This document shows, in pieces, positions 54,561 to 63,333 of a DNA stretch of 64,000 bases. How positions within the stretch are numbered: position 1 is the first letter of the stretch; every line of letters starts with the position of its first letter. The position numbers and the translations under genes are program-made. Location: contig JAUIMM010000200.1 in NCBI GenBank assembly GCA_031769625.1, forward strand, positions 53,032,001 through 53,096,000. Reading direction: 5' to 3'. This DNA is from Taudactylus pleione (taxonomy: Eukaryota; Chordata; Amphibia; Anura; Myobatrachidae). The notes beneath the pieces are model-generated. The model saw only the letters and a program-made list of their open reading frames with translations. It did no database searches and was not told the DNA's origin.

Positions 54561-54737
54561 ACCTATTTTGAGTAGCCACACCCCTTGTGATGCTTGACCA
54601 CGCCCATTATTCCCCTGCGTGCCTTCGGCACGCACTCATATCAGTCCTGACACTTTGTTTCTGCTTGCACCACCTCCACAACTTCTACATTTCCAGACCC
54701 CCACTTCAAAGTTCCCACTTCGACCACTATATATACA

Positions 54738-55745
54738 CAGTACCGTATAAAAGTTTGGGGGTCACCCAGACAATTTCGTGTTTTGCATGAAAACTGACTT
54801 TTATTTAACAAATGAGTTGCAAAATGAATAGAACATATAGTCAAGACATTGGCAAGGTTAGAAATAATGATTTTTATATGAAATAATACTATTGTCCTTC
54901 AAACTTTGCTTTCATCAAAGAATGCTCCTTTTGCAGCAATTACAACATTGCAGACCTTTGGCATTCTAGCTGTTAATTTGTTGAGATAATCTGAAGAAAT
55001 TTCACACCACGCTTCCTGAAGCACCTCCCACAAGTTGGATTGGCTTGATGGTCACTTCTTGCGTACCATACGGTCAAGCTGCTCCCACAACAGCTTAATG
55101 GGGTTGAGATCTGGTGACTGAGCTGGCCACTCCATTACAGAAAGAATACCAGCTGCCTGCTTCTTCCCTAAATAATTCTTGCATAATTTGGAGGTGTGCT
55201 TTGGGTCATTGTCCTGTTGGAGGAAGAAATTGCCTCCAATCAAGCGCTGTCCACGGTATGGCATGGCGTTGCAAAATGGAGTGATAGCCTTTCTTATTCA
55301 AACTGCCTTTTACCATGTACAAATCTCCCACTTTACCAGCACCAAAGCAGCCCCAGACCATCACATTACCTCCACCATGCTTGACAGATGGCATCAGGCA
55401 CTCTTCCAGCATCTTTTCACTTGTTCTGCGTCTCACAAATGTTCTGTGTGATCCAAACACTTCAAACTTCGATTCGTCTGTCCATAACACTTTTTCCCAA
55501 TATTCTTCTGTCCAATGTCTGTGTTCTTTTGCCCATATTAATCTTTTCCTTTTATTAGCCAGTCTCAGATATGGCTTTTTCTTTGCCAATCTGCCTAGAA
55601 GGCCAGAATCCCCGAGTTGCCTCTTCACTGTAGACGTTGACACTGGCATTTTGCGGGTACCATTTAATGAAGCTGCCAGTGGAGGACTTCTGAGGCGTCT
55701 GTTTCTCAAACTAGAGAATCTAATGTACTTGTCTTCTTGCACAGT
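54738..55745 (-). mobile_element. Tc1-like transposon, 5'-truncated
   Basis: The terminus CAGTACCGTATAAAAGTTTG lies at 54,738 (the 3' end of the element as transcribed). The other terminus is missing; similarity stops near 55,745 in the first third of the transposase. Confidence 0.88.
55052..55742 (-). pseudogene. Tc1-like transposase, truncated with frameshift
   Basis: The minus-strand frame begins in the second DNA-binding helix region (RFSSLRNRRLRSPPLAASLN, STSTVKRQLGDSGLLGR), then KKPYLRLANKRKRLIWAKEH and WTDESKFEVFGSHR (first catalytic Asp). A 1-bp frame change near 55,255 leads to QQDNDPKHTSKLCKNYL (second Asp) and QSPDLNPIKLLWEQLDR (the Glu of DD34E). All three catalytic residues are visible, but the first ~70 residues are missing and the frame is broken. 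Confidence 0.92.
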
Positions 55746-55849
55746 TGATAGGAATCATCAGCGGGGATTACACCACCGCTGGGACCACACAAATGGGACT
55801 AAGCTGCTACTTCCACCCATGGATAGAGGTAGGGAAAGTTAGCATGCGA

Positions 55850-56225
55850 TCTCTGAGGTTATTGAAATATACCATATAAGGTCTACACAAACTTTTCTCA
55901 AAAGAGCTATAAACCACATGACTGTTTGTATGTCCTTCCCTTTTCTTTTGTCTTAACCCTTTCTCTGCTATTAGTCTTATTTATTTTCATTTATATTTAT
56001 TTTTAACTTCTTATCATTATTTTAATTTTTTTTTTTATTTCATTATTATTTTTATGTTTATTTTCTTCTTTTTTATCTTTATTTTTATTTATTCACATAC
56101 TCATTTATTAGTAGCGCTCTTATTATTAATTTTAAAACTTTCATTCTATAGAGCTGCTTTATAAATAATTCAAGCGCGAATACACTCTAACCCAATTTAA
56201 AAAATATAAATGTGTCCTCATACCC
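55850..56225. other. T-rich region, no gene
   Basis: Long T-rich runs (55,970-56,110). No gene was recognised. Confidence 0.45.
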
Positions 56226-56230
56226 CTAGG

Positions 56231-56500
56231 CAGGGCCGGATTATAGGAGGGGCGAATGGGACCCCACACTGATGAAAATAATGACTGAAACCTGGCCACT
56301 CACCCTGGACGGTTTCTGGTCCTGGCAGCATCACAGCAGTCTCACTGCCTCTGATTCACCCAACAGTGTCTGTCTATGGAAGCCCCGCCCCCTTGTTGAT
56401 AATGCCGTGATTCGCGGGTACACGGGTAGGGGTCGGGGCTTAATGCAGTGAAGTGCCTGCCCCATCAGAAGGTTGATGGGTTGCCTCCTGCAGCTGCAAG
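56231..56500 (+). mobile_element. hAT-type terminus
   Basis: CAGGGCCGGATTATAGGAGG at 56,231 matches hAT ends and is close to the hAT-A terminus (12,543). The right end was not identified. Confidence 0.45.
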
Positions 56501-56507
56501 AGGTTAG

Positions 56508-56735
56508 TGTGTGAGCTCCCTTTCTCCATCTCTCTCTCCCCCTCTGTCCCCTCCTCCCTCCCTCTCTTCTTTTATTTTCCTCTTTGTCTCCCTCCCCATC
56601 CCTCTGTCTCACTCCCTTCCCCTCTCCCTTTCTCTTCCCTCCCTCCCTGTCCCTCCCTTTCTGTCTCCCCTAATTATCTCTTTCCTTACTACCTCTCTGT
56701 CCTTACTCCCTCTCTGTCTCTCTCCTCCCTCTCCA
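56508..56735. repeat. CT-rich (pyrimidine) tract
   Basis: About 230 bp of nearly pure pyrimidine, CCCTCTCTGTCTC-type. Open frames are artefacts. Confidence 0.88.
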
Positions 56736-56737
56736 TC

Positions 56738-57239
56738 CAGGGCTGGCTCCAGGCATGTTCCACCTGAGCGGCCTCACAAGGACGCCACCTACAGATGGTG
56801 CGCCGATTTTCTAATGCCATTTTCCCTGGCTGTCTCTGCCCCCCCCCCCCCCCCGCTGCACTTCCGCCCTACCTCTATAGTGTCAGTCACCACCAGCACT
56901 GCCTTACAGTCCCTCCTACATTGAGCTGGGCGGGCTGGGTGTGACGTCACACGCCATCCCTGCCCGGCCCGCGCAGTCTCTGATTTCGTCGGGCGGTAGC
57001 GGCTGTGTGGAAGGAGTGGTGCCAGCGGTGCGGGTACCTTCACAACGCGGGAGGGTGGGCGGACGGACGGACGGACTGCCTGTCGGACGGCCACTAGACA
57101 TCTCACTCAGCGGCGTCAGCGCCATCAGCAACCCTGAGGCTCAGGCTGAGCAACACTGGGAGGCTGTGCGGAGGAGACGGTAAGTGAATGAATGCGGTAG
57201 CATTCAATGCGCTCTTTTCCTCATCAAATCATGGGCACA
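56738..57239 (+). mobile_element. hAT-type terminus followed by CpG-rich segment
   Basis: CAGGGCTGGCTCCAGGCATG at 56,738 resembles a hAT end. A CpG-rich segment follows (56,930-57,180) with a perfect CRE, TGACGTCA (56,942-56,949), and a strong splice donor ACG/GTAAGTG at 57,179/57,180. It could be the promoter and first non-coding exon of an element or of a captured gene. No coding frame was recognised. Confidence 0.4.
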
Positions 57240-57342
57240 GGCTGGCTGCTGGTACTGGCAGTCAGGCTGTGTGTGTGTGACTATGTGCAGGCAGTACATA
57301 GTCACACACACACAGCCTGCCTGCCAGTACCAGCAGCCAGCC
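57240..57342. repeat. Near-perfect palindrome with 48-bp arms
   Basis: GGCTGGCTGCTGGTACTGGC (57,240 on) and its inverse ending at 57,342 form arms of 48 bp around a 7-nt centre, with one mismatch seen. The inner arm is a GT/AC run. Confidence 0.92.
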
Positions 57343-57354
57343 TTATGGTGCACA

Positions 57355-57455
57355 TCCACTAAACGATTTTAGCCCTGTCCAACCTCTAAACGATTTTCCC
57401 TTGAATTTTCCCTTGAAATTTGATCTTCCACTCTAAACGATTTGCAAACGATTTG
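57355..57455. promoter_or_regulatory. Subterminal CTAAACGATTT repeats
   Basis: ACTAAACGATTTT, TCTAAACGATTTTCCC, TCTAAACGATTTGC and GCAAACGATTTGC: four to five copies in 100 bp close to the presumed left end. Subterminal repeats of this type are usual transposase or Myb-protein binding sites; the role here is inferred. Confidence 0.5.
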
Positions 57456-57706
57456 CAAAAGATCTAAGGATAAGCGATGTCGTTTCAAACTGTGATTGAC
57501 AGCTTTCTGCTATAGTGGGCAGATAATATTTTAGAGGGGTGGGCGTGGCTATAATGAGGGAATAAATTGGTGGCGGCCATTTTACTCATTGCATTTATGC
57601 TCTGTGGCTAGTTTGGTTTATACCTGCTGAACGCTGTTGCATTGCTCATTTGCTGTGGTTTGTTTTTGGCTTGTCTTTAAACAAACTGTACTTATTTCTC
57701 TTCCTC

Positions 57707-58156
57707 ATGGATCCTTCTTATCACTATCGTGTGATGACAGCATATGCTGGAGTCGTGCTTTTAGCTGATAGGGAGAGGTCTGAGAGACGGAGAAGGGTGC
57801 ACTCATGCTGGACCAGGGAGTGGTTGCTGCAGAGGGATACTCTGTCGCACATGCCACTGCTGATGGGACTTCGTGAGAACAACCCTGATGACTTCCGCAA
57901 CTATCTGAGGATGGATGACGTCACCTTCCGGGAGTTATTGAGTTTGGTGATGTCCTATATCGAGAGGCAGGATACGAGGATGCGAAGGGCCATACCCCCT
58001 GAGGAGAGGCTGATTGCTACCCTGCGGTTCCTGGCGACTGGCAGATCCCTGGCTGACTTAAAGTTTGGCACCCTCATCTCTGCTCAAACTTTAGGTCGCA
58101 TCATTCCGGAGACCTGTCGAGCAATATTTATGGTTTTGAAGGCTGAGTATTTTAGG
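57707..58156 (+). CDS. Harbinger transposase (HARBI1-type), exon 1
   Basis: Encodes residues 1-150 from Met at 57,707 (MDPSYHYRVMTAYAG). An upstream in-frame Met at 57,650 adds a hydrophobic stretch and is less likely. It carries the helical N-terminal part typical of HARBI1-like proteins: ENNPDDFRNYLRMDDVTFRE, IPPEERLIATLRFLATGRSL and FGTLISAQTLGRIIPETCRA. The exon ends at AEYFR with donor AGG/GTAATC at 58,157. There is no stop or frameshift. Confidence 0.85.
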
Positions 58157-59204
58157 GTAATCACATTTTATACTGTTCAGTTATTAAGTGATCCAGGAAC
58201 CCATTACCCCCCTCTCCCCTCAGAAATGTTTGTATGTGCAGGACTCCTAGTATACACTTGCAGGTCCCCGCAGTCTGCCCTAATCTCTCACACATCATGT
58301 GCTGCCCCTCTACTATATGCTGCAGGACCCCACATCCCCCCCCACCCCCCGAAATGTGTATGTGCAGGACTCCTAGTATTCACTTGCAGGTCCCCGCAGT
58401 CTGCCCTAATCTCTCACATATCATGTGCTGCAGGACTCCACTCTCCCCCCCCCTGAAATGTGTATGTGCAGGACCCCACCACCCCCCCCCTCCCCCTGAG
58501 ATTTGTATGTGCAGGACTCAAGAGTAATTTTATTTGCTAAAACACACTTCACATACCCTTTTTTAATAATCTGTTTTAAATTGGAATATAATGGGGTTGA
58601 TGTATGAAGCCCAAAACCAGTATCAACGCACGTTATGTGCGCTGATATCGCTTCTCCCCGATGTATGATCGGGGGGTCTGGACGGTAAATGATAGGGGCG
58701 CTATGTGCCTCTGTCATTATTCTTGCTGCTATCTACAAGTTAGCAGCGCCGAGCATAAGCGCTATATATGAACGGCCATACCGCATGACCATTCGTCTGG
58801 CTGTAGCTGGCGTTACGGACAGCTACAGCCTGGCGCTAGCCTATACCCACAACAGGGACAGCGCTGTCCCTTCTGGGGCTGCTGCCGGCTCTAGGGTTGC
58901 ACGTGGGGATCTCGCGATACTGGCGAGAGCCGGCCGGGACAGAGACACAGTGCATCAGCACTAGGCTGATGCGCTGTGCTCTCCAGCGGTTAGTGCCGGA
59001 GGGGGGATTTAACGCTCCCACCTTTCCGTCCGATGAGATGTTCTTACGTCTCATTGGTAGTGCTTCCTGCTTCGCCTCGGAAAAGAGGCGAAGCATGAAG
59101 CGGTATAGGGGCACGGTAAGTGCCGCTATCATACATCTACCCCAAAGTGTTTAAATCTCTTTTTGCATTTTTTTATTTTTTTTATTTATATTATTTTGTT
59201 TTAG
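58157..59204 (+). other. Transposase intron with repeats and MITE
   Basis: Donor GTAATC, acceptor TTGTTTTAG. The first part has two direct repeats of about 68 bp (58,229 and 58,365; GCAGTCTGCCCTAATCTCTC) with C-rich runs. The second part is the MITE at 58,593-59,143. Confidence 0.75.
58593..59143. mobile_element. Palindrome-chain MITE family C, in transposase intron
   Basis: Ends GGGGTTGATGTATGA and TCATACATCTACCCC. Consecutive palindromes: ATCAACGCACGTTATGTGCG, CCCCGATGTATGATCGGGG, CTGTAGCTGGCGTTACGGAC with its arm, AGGGACAGCGCTGTCCCT, CTCGCGATACTGGCGAG, GCATCAGCACTAGGCTGATG and CTTCGCCTCGGAAAAGAGGC. It is non-coding. Confidence 0.78.
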
Positions 59205-59981
59205 TTTCCATCTACCATGGAGGAATGGCAAACAATAGCTCAGCAATTTGAAGATAAGTGGAACTTTCCAAATTGTGGTGGGGCAATTGATGGGAAGCAT
59301 GTGCGCATTGTCCCACCAGCTAATAGTGGCTCGCTCTACTATAATTATAAAGGTTATTTTAGCCTTGTGTTGATGGCCATTGTCAACGCCAACTACGAAT
59401 TTATTTTTATAGATGTGGGTAAAAATGGCCGTGCATCAGATGGTGGATCATTTAAGGACACTGAATTTTACCATCGTATGATCTCTGGAGCCCTCAATTT
59501 ACCGACTGTTTCACATTGCAAGCATCAACTGAACTTTGTGTTCGTAGCTGATGCGGCCTTTGCCTTACGGGAGAATGTAATGAAACCCTATCCCCAAAGG
59601 GGTTTAACCAAAGAGCGGCGTATCTTTAATTATCGCCTTTCAGGGGCTAGGCGTACTGTGGAAAATTCGTTTGGCATCATGTGCAGCAGGTTTAGAATTT
59701 TCTATACACCTATTAATCTGGAAATTACAAAAATTGAATGGGTAGTAATGGACTGCTGTGCTCTACACAACTTGTTACGGCGTAAAGCAACATCGCAAAC
59801 ACACTTACCTACCTCTGTTTTGGAGCGGCCCGAACAAACGGTGAACAATGAACTCTTGCCATCAGTATCCCAATCCAGAGTCCCTCAGGTTGTGTCAGGG
59901 CTTGCAAAAGCAATAAGGGAGGAATACCTCCATTTCTTCAATGGTGTGCATGCCGTGGAATGGCAAGATAATTACATCTAA
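59205..59981 (+). CDS. Harbinger transposase (HARBI1-type), exon 2 with DDE domain
   Basis: Joined in phase to exon 1 it gives FPSTMEEWQTIAQQFEDKWN and the DDE_Tnp_4-type nuclease. Catalytic residues are recognisable at about D179 (CGGAIDGKHV), D220 or D229 (FIDVGKNGRASDGG) and E303 (RRTVENSFGI); VADAAFALRENVMKPY lies between. Total protein is about 408 residues, usual for the family, and ends KAIREEYLHFFNG ... QDNYI at a stop at 59,979. The frame is uninterrupted, so it may be active. It would cut and paste elements with matching ends, usually together with the Myb-like partner. Confidence 0.92.
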   Translation, partial: FPSTMEEWQTIAQQFEDKWNFPNCGGAIDGKHVRIVPPANSGSLYYNYKGYFSLVLMAIVNANYEFIFIDVGKNGRASDGGSFKDTEFYHRMISGALNLPTVSHCKHQLNFVFVADAAFALRENVMKPYPQRGLTKERRIFNYRLSGARRTVENSFGIMCSRFRIFYTPINLEITKIEWVVMDCCALHNLLRRKATSQTHLPTSVLERPEQTVNNELLPSVSQSRVPQVVSGLAKAIREEYLHFFNGVHAVEWQDNYI

Positions 59982-60019
59982 TTGTATATTTTACCCATAC
60001 TTAATATTTTGAAAATGAC

Positions 60020-60025
60020 AATAAA
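60020..60025 (+). terminator. Polyadenylation signal of the transposase gene
   Basis: AATAAA 39 bp after the transposase stop codon. Confidence 0.7.
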
Positions 60026-60068
60026 AGTTTTTACAAATACTGACTTTTTGGATACTTATTTGGATTAA

Positions 60069-60617
60069 GGGCCTGATTCAGACCCACTCACGAGCGGCTG
60101 TGCGCTCGCAAGTGGGTCGATGTTATGGACTGAGCATGCGCACGACGGAGGGAGCTCCATCGTGCGCATGCGCCAGACGCGACGAGCGAAGGAAAGTCCT
60201 TCGCTCGTTGTGTCCGATCAAAGGGGGCGTGCTGTCAATGTTGATTGACAGCACGCCCCCTTTGGTGGGCGTGCCGGGGGCGTGCCTCCCTGACGGGGGC
60301 GTTCCCACGGGAACGCCTCCCGTCAGAAGCCGGCCCACTGACATCACTAGTGATGTCAGTGGGAGTGATTTTGGCTCTGATAGAGCCAAAATCACTCCGG
60401 AGCTTGCGGTTGAAAACCTCAACCGCAGGCTCCGGCTCGCAATTTCGATGGTCGCGATGGTCTCGACCATCGCGGCCATCACAAAGCACGCTCGTATAGC
60501 CTGTGGGTGGTGACCCACAGCCATACGAGCATCCAGGAGGACGCTCCATGAAAATGGAGCCCGGCCCTCATTCAGAGCGTGCGCTCTGCTCAGAGCGTAC
60601 GGCTCTGAATGAGGGCC
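60069..60617. mobile_element. Palindrome-chain MITE family A, TAA duplication
   Basis: Ends GGGCCTGATTCAGACCCACT and GGCTCTGAATGAGGGCC, flanked by TAA on both sides (60,066-60,068 and 60,618-60,620). It is essentially the 21,097 element in reverse orientation, with the same hairpins, including CTGACATCACTAGTGATGTC and GGCGTTCCCACGGGAACGCC. Confidence 0.92.
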
Positions 60618-60853
60618 TAAATTTACTAAAATGTCATTAGATTATGTACCAAAATGTTCTTAAAGTAGCTTATGCTTTTAGATAAATTCATTTGTAATTA
60701 TTCTGTTTTTTTAGGAAAATATTATAAAGTGTTGTTTTTTTAAAAGTGTTCTTTTTTTATAGTGTTTTTTTTTTTTATAAGATTTTTTTTTGGTTTTCAA
60801 ACAACATCTGGATATAATATGGGCATAAAGCAATGATTAGGTGGGAAAATTGT

Positions 60854-61388
60854 GGGCCTGATTCAGATACGGTCGCTCTGATATAGCGCTCGCTCAGAAT
60901 CAGGGTATTTTTTTTAAATGGAGTGGCCTCCTGGCCGCTAGCATAGCTGTGGGTGACCACCCACAACTATTGCGAGCGGCCAGGATGATGGTCGCCATGG
61001 TCAAGACCATGGCGACCATCCGGCTTGCAACAAGACCCTTGTGGTAGGGTCTCGGCTATCGCAAGCCCCAGAGATCTTTCGGCATTAGCAGAGCCGGAAG
61101 TTCACAAGTGATGTCAGTGGGGCCGACCCCAGACGGTAGGTGTTCCGGTAGGAACGCTTCCATTTGGGCTTCCACCCCCCTGGCCCGCCCACCAAAGGGG
61201 GCGTGCTGTCACTCAACATCGACAGCACGACCCCTTTGGTGCGAGACCCGGAGCGACGGATTGCCCGTCGCTAGCCGGGTCTCCCGCATGCGCATGACGG
61301 AGCCGGCTCCGTGGTGCGCATGCCCAGTTGTCAACCATCGACCCGGTTGCGAGCGCTCAGTGCTTGCGACCGGGTCAGAATCAGGCCC
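60854..61388. mobile_element. Palindrome-chain MITE family A, older copy
   Basis: Ends GGGCCTGATTCAGATACGG and ACCGGGTCAGAATCAGGCCC. The hairpins include CTGTGGGTGACCACCCACA, GATGGTCGCCATGGTCAAGA with its arm, GAGACCC pairs and GGCGTGCTGTC pairs. One half of the CTGACATCAC palindrome is lost (61,098). The 3-bp flanks TGT and TGA do not match. Confidence 0.8.
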
Positions 61389-61582
61389 TGAATTCACAAA
61401 TTATTCAGGTTCAGTATACATAGGATGAATGGTACACATATTCAATTCACATACATTGGTTAATGAAAATTACACCCACAACCAAACATTTATTCTACAT
61501 GAATGCACCATCAAGAAAGAAAAACACAAGACCAGAGTTTTGAAGTTTAACATTTTTATAAGTATCCAAAAAAAAAAAAAAA

Positions 61583-61790
61583 ACTGGACCGGATTCATTG
61601 AATATTACCAGGCCAATGAGTGCCTCCTCAGTAGGGACTACTCCAAAAATGAGAAGCTTCAGGCACTGAAATAAGTGTAATATACAGTCGGGAGCTAAAC
61701 AGTGATGTCAACATAAGCAGGGTGAAGAACAAGAAATAGGGTTCAAAAACAGTGTCCATGGGAGCACAAGAAGTATGAAGAAATCAAAAC
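61583..61790 (+). pseudogene. Degraded copy of the Myb/SANT-like exon
   Basis: TGFIEYYQANECLLSRDYSK and the following LQALK match the exon at 63,041-63,293, but on the opposite strand and shortened. The rest (61,690-61,790) aligns only at nucleotide level (GTGAAGAACAAGA, GGAGCACAAGAAGTATGAAG). Stops are present. Confidence 0.8.
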
Positions 61791-61933
61791 GTTCGGAAAA
61801 CAGGTGCAAATGAAGTACATTTGCCAAAGTTAAGGCACTATGTACATGCTAAAATTCAGCCTTGACAAAGAACCAAAGAAAAAGAAGTGTCCAATTTTTG
61901 AATCACTAAAAAAAACCGAACATTAAAAAATAA

Positions 61934-62510
61934 CTAATAATTAAAATACACTTCATCATCGGCCTCCAGCGTGGCATGTGCACTCATCCATGATGAGCGC
62001 ACTTCACTGCTGGATGTGGTGGGAATGGGAACTGGTGTCTGTGGGGCGCCCGACGCCTGATAGGTGAGGGGATGTGACGGAGGAGGAATTGGCTGTAGTT
62101 GGGACGCGGGTCTATGAGGTGGGATAGGGAAATTGTCAGAAGACAATGGGGTGGGCTGCGCCATCATATATGACCCTACGTTACTATGCTCGTCCAATTT
62201 TCCTTCGTGAGCTAGTAACATAGCGTTATATATAATACGCTTGAAATGATGCAGCTGGTTATGAGCCATGCCGTCCATTTCGTTGCCGATGTGAGCAGCA
62301 AAAGTTTGATTTGGACCGGGGGGGGGAATGTAATACCTCCTCCGCGTGGCTCAAAAATGTGTCACTTCTTGACGGGCCAGAGGATGGAGTCCTGGAAGCC
62401 GTCCTCCGCTTCTTGGCGGGTGCTGCCACTGCCGGCCTCTCAATTGTAGACTCCATAACCTCTGTGGTCTCGCTGGTTGAAGGGACAGGATTCACATCCA
62501 GGACTTCCTC
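61934..62510 (-). pseudogene. Myb/SANT-like Harbinger protein, C-terminal part
   Basis: Minus strand: VPSTSETTEVMESTIERPAV and basic PAKKRRTASRTPSSGPSRSD, then after a frame change near 62,300 MDGMAHNQLHHFKRIIYNAM and a Pro-rich tail ending in DDEVYFNY. The pattern of Ser/Pro linker and C-terminal helix is seen in Harbinger second proteins. A splice acceptor (TTTTCCAAAG) precedes 62,510. At least one frameshift is present. Confidence 0.65.
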
Positions 62511-62661
62511 CTTTGGAAAAGTGACAAACAAATAATAAAAGTATTAGATATTAACAAAATAAACATACATACAGTGCCTTACAAGTTGTTTTTATAATTA
62601 AAAAAGCACAACATTTGGAGCATCACCATCCTGTCCATCCTAGCAAAAAATAATACACTAT

Positions 62662-63020
62662 GGGCCTGATTCAGACCCGGTCGCAAGCGCTGAGCGCTCG
62701 CAACCGGGTCGATGGTGGCCCAGAGCGCATGCACACGACGGTGCCGGCTCCGTCGTGCGCATGCGCGAGACCCGGCTAGCGACGGGCAATCCGTCGCTCC
62801 GGGTCTCGCACCAAAGGGGTCGTGCTGTCAATGTTGAGTGACAGCACGCCCCCTTTGGTGGGTGGGCCAAGGGGGTGGCTGCCCAAACGGAGGCGTTCCC
62901 ATGTGAACGCCTACCGTTTGGGGCCGGCCCCACTGACATCATGAGTTATGTCAGTGGGAGAGATTTCGACCATCGCGACCATCATCATGGCCGCTCGCTA
63001 TAGCGGTCCTGATTCAGAGC
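62662..63020. mobile_element. Palindrome-chain MITE family A, truncated copy in Myb-like gene
   Basis: Left end GGGCCTGATTCAGACCCGGT. Hairpins GCGCATGC pair, GAGACCCGG pair, GGGGTCGTGCTGTC pair, GGCGTTCCCATGTGAACGCC and CTGACATCATGAGTTATGTC (diverged). The right end is abnormal: CGGTCCTGATTCAGAGCG reads in the same direction as the left terminus, so the element is truncated or joined to another. Confidence 0.75.
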
Positions 63021-63040
63021 GAGCATCTGCACCTGCTCAC

Positions 63041-63293
63041 GAACGTTTAGATTCTTCATACATCTTGTGCTCCTTCAGGAACACTGTTCTCAAACCCTGG
63101 ATCTTGTTCTTCACCCACTCTATGCCAACATCACTGTCGCACTCCCGACTGTATACTAACAATTTCTTCAGTGCCTGAAGCTTGACGTCACGATTGGAAT
63201 AGTCCCGATCTGCGTGCGCCCAAAGGCACTCATTGGCCTGGTACATCTCAATGAACCCGGTCACAAACGCTCTGGATTGAGTTCCAGTCATGT
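63041..63293 (-). CDS. Myb/SANT-like (MADF-type) exon of Harbinger
   Basis: Begins after an acceptor (TCTCACTTGCAG on the minus strand) with ATG at 63,291 and encodes MTGTQSRAFVTGFIEMYQAN, then ECLW, DYSNRDVKLQALKKLLVY and VGIEWVKNKIQGLRTVFLKE. The Trp/Tyr-rich trihelix pattern is that of MADF/Myb-SANT-like DNA-binding domains of Harbinger accessory proteins, which bring the transposase to DNA. It ends with donor TTC/GTGAGC at 63,040, or simply at a stop. The part expected to follow is replaced by a MITE, so the gene is probably dead. Confidence 0.8.
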
Positions 63294-63333
63294 CTGCAAG
63301 TGAGAAAAAAAAAAAAACAGATGCATTACCCCA

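Larger units (their letters stand above)
57346..63300 (+). mobile_element. Harbinger transposon with transposase and Myb-like gene
   Basis: Contains a HARBI1-type transposase (plus strand, two exons) and a convergent Myb/SANT-like gene (minus strand), the two-gene layout of animal Harbinger elements. The left end is probably near 57,346 (GGTGCACATCCACTAAACGA after a TTA). The right end was not found and may lie beyond the window. It is interrupted by several MITEs. Confidence 0.7.

Noticed and set aside
53706..54575. 289-codon Ser/Pro/Leu-rich frame
   Set aside because: It is mostly the pyrimidine-rich minisatellite; overlapping frames are equally open.
55179..55842. Plus-strand frames of 90-175 codons
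   Set aside because: Antisense shadows of the Tc1 transposase.
57650..57706. Upstream start of the Harbinger transposase
   Set aside because: It would add 19 mostly hydrophobic residues unlike the family N-terminus; the Met at 57,707 gives the more typical start.
60100..60524. Overlapping 133-137-codon frames on both strands
   Set aside because: Shadows of the GC-rich palindrome-chain MITE; palindromes make both strands open alike.
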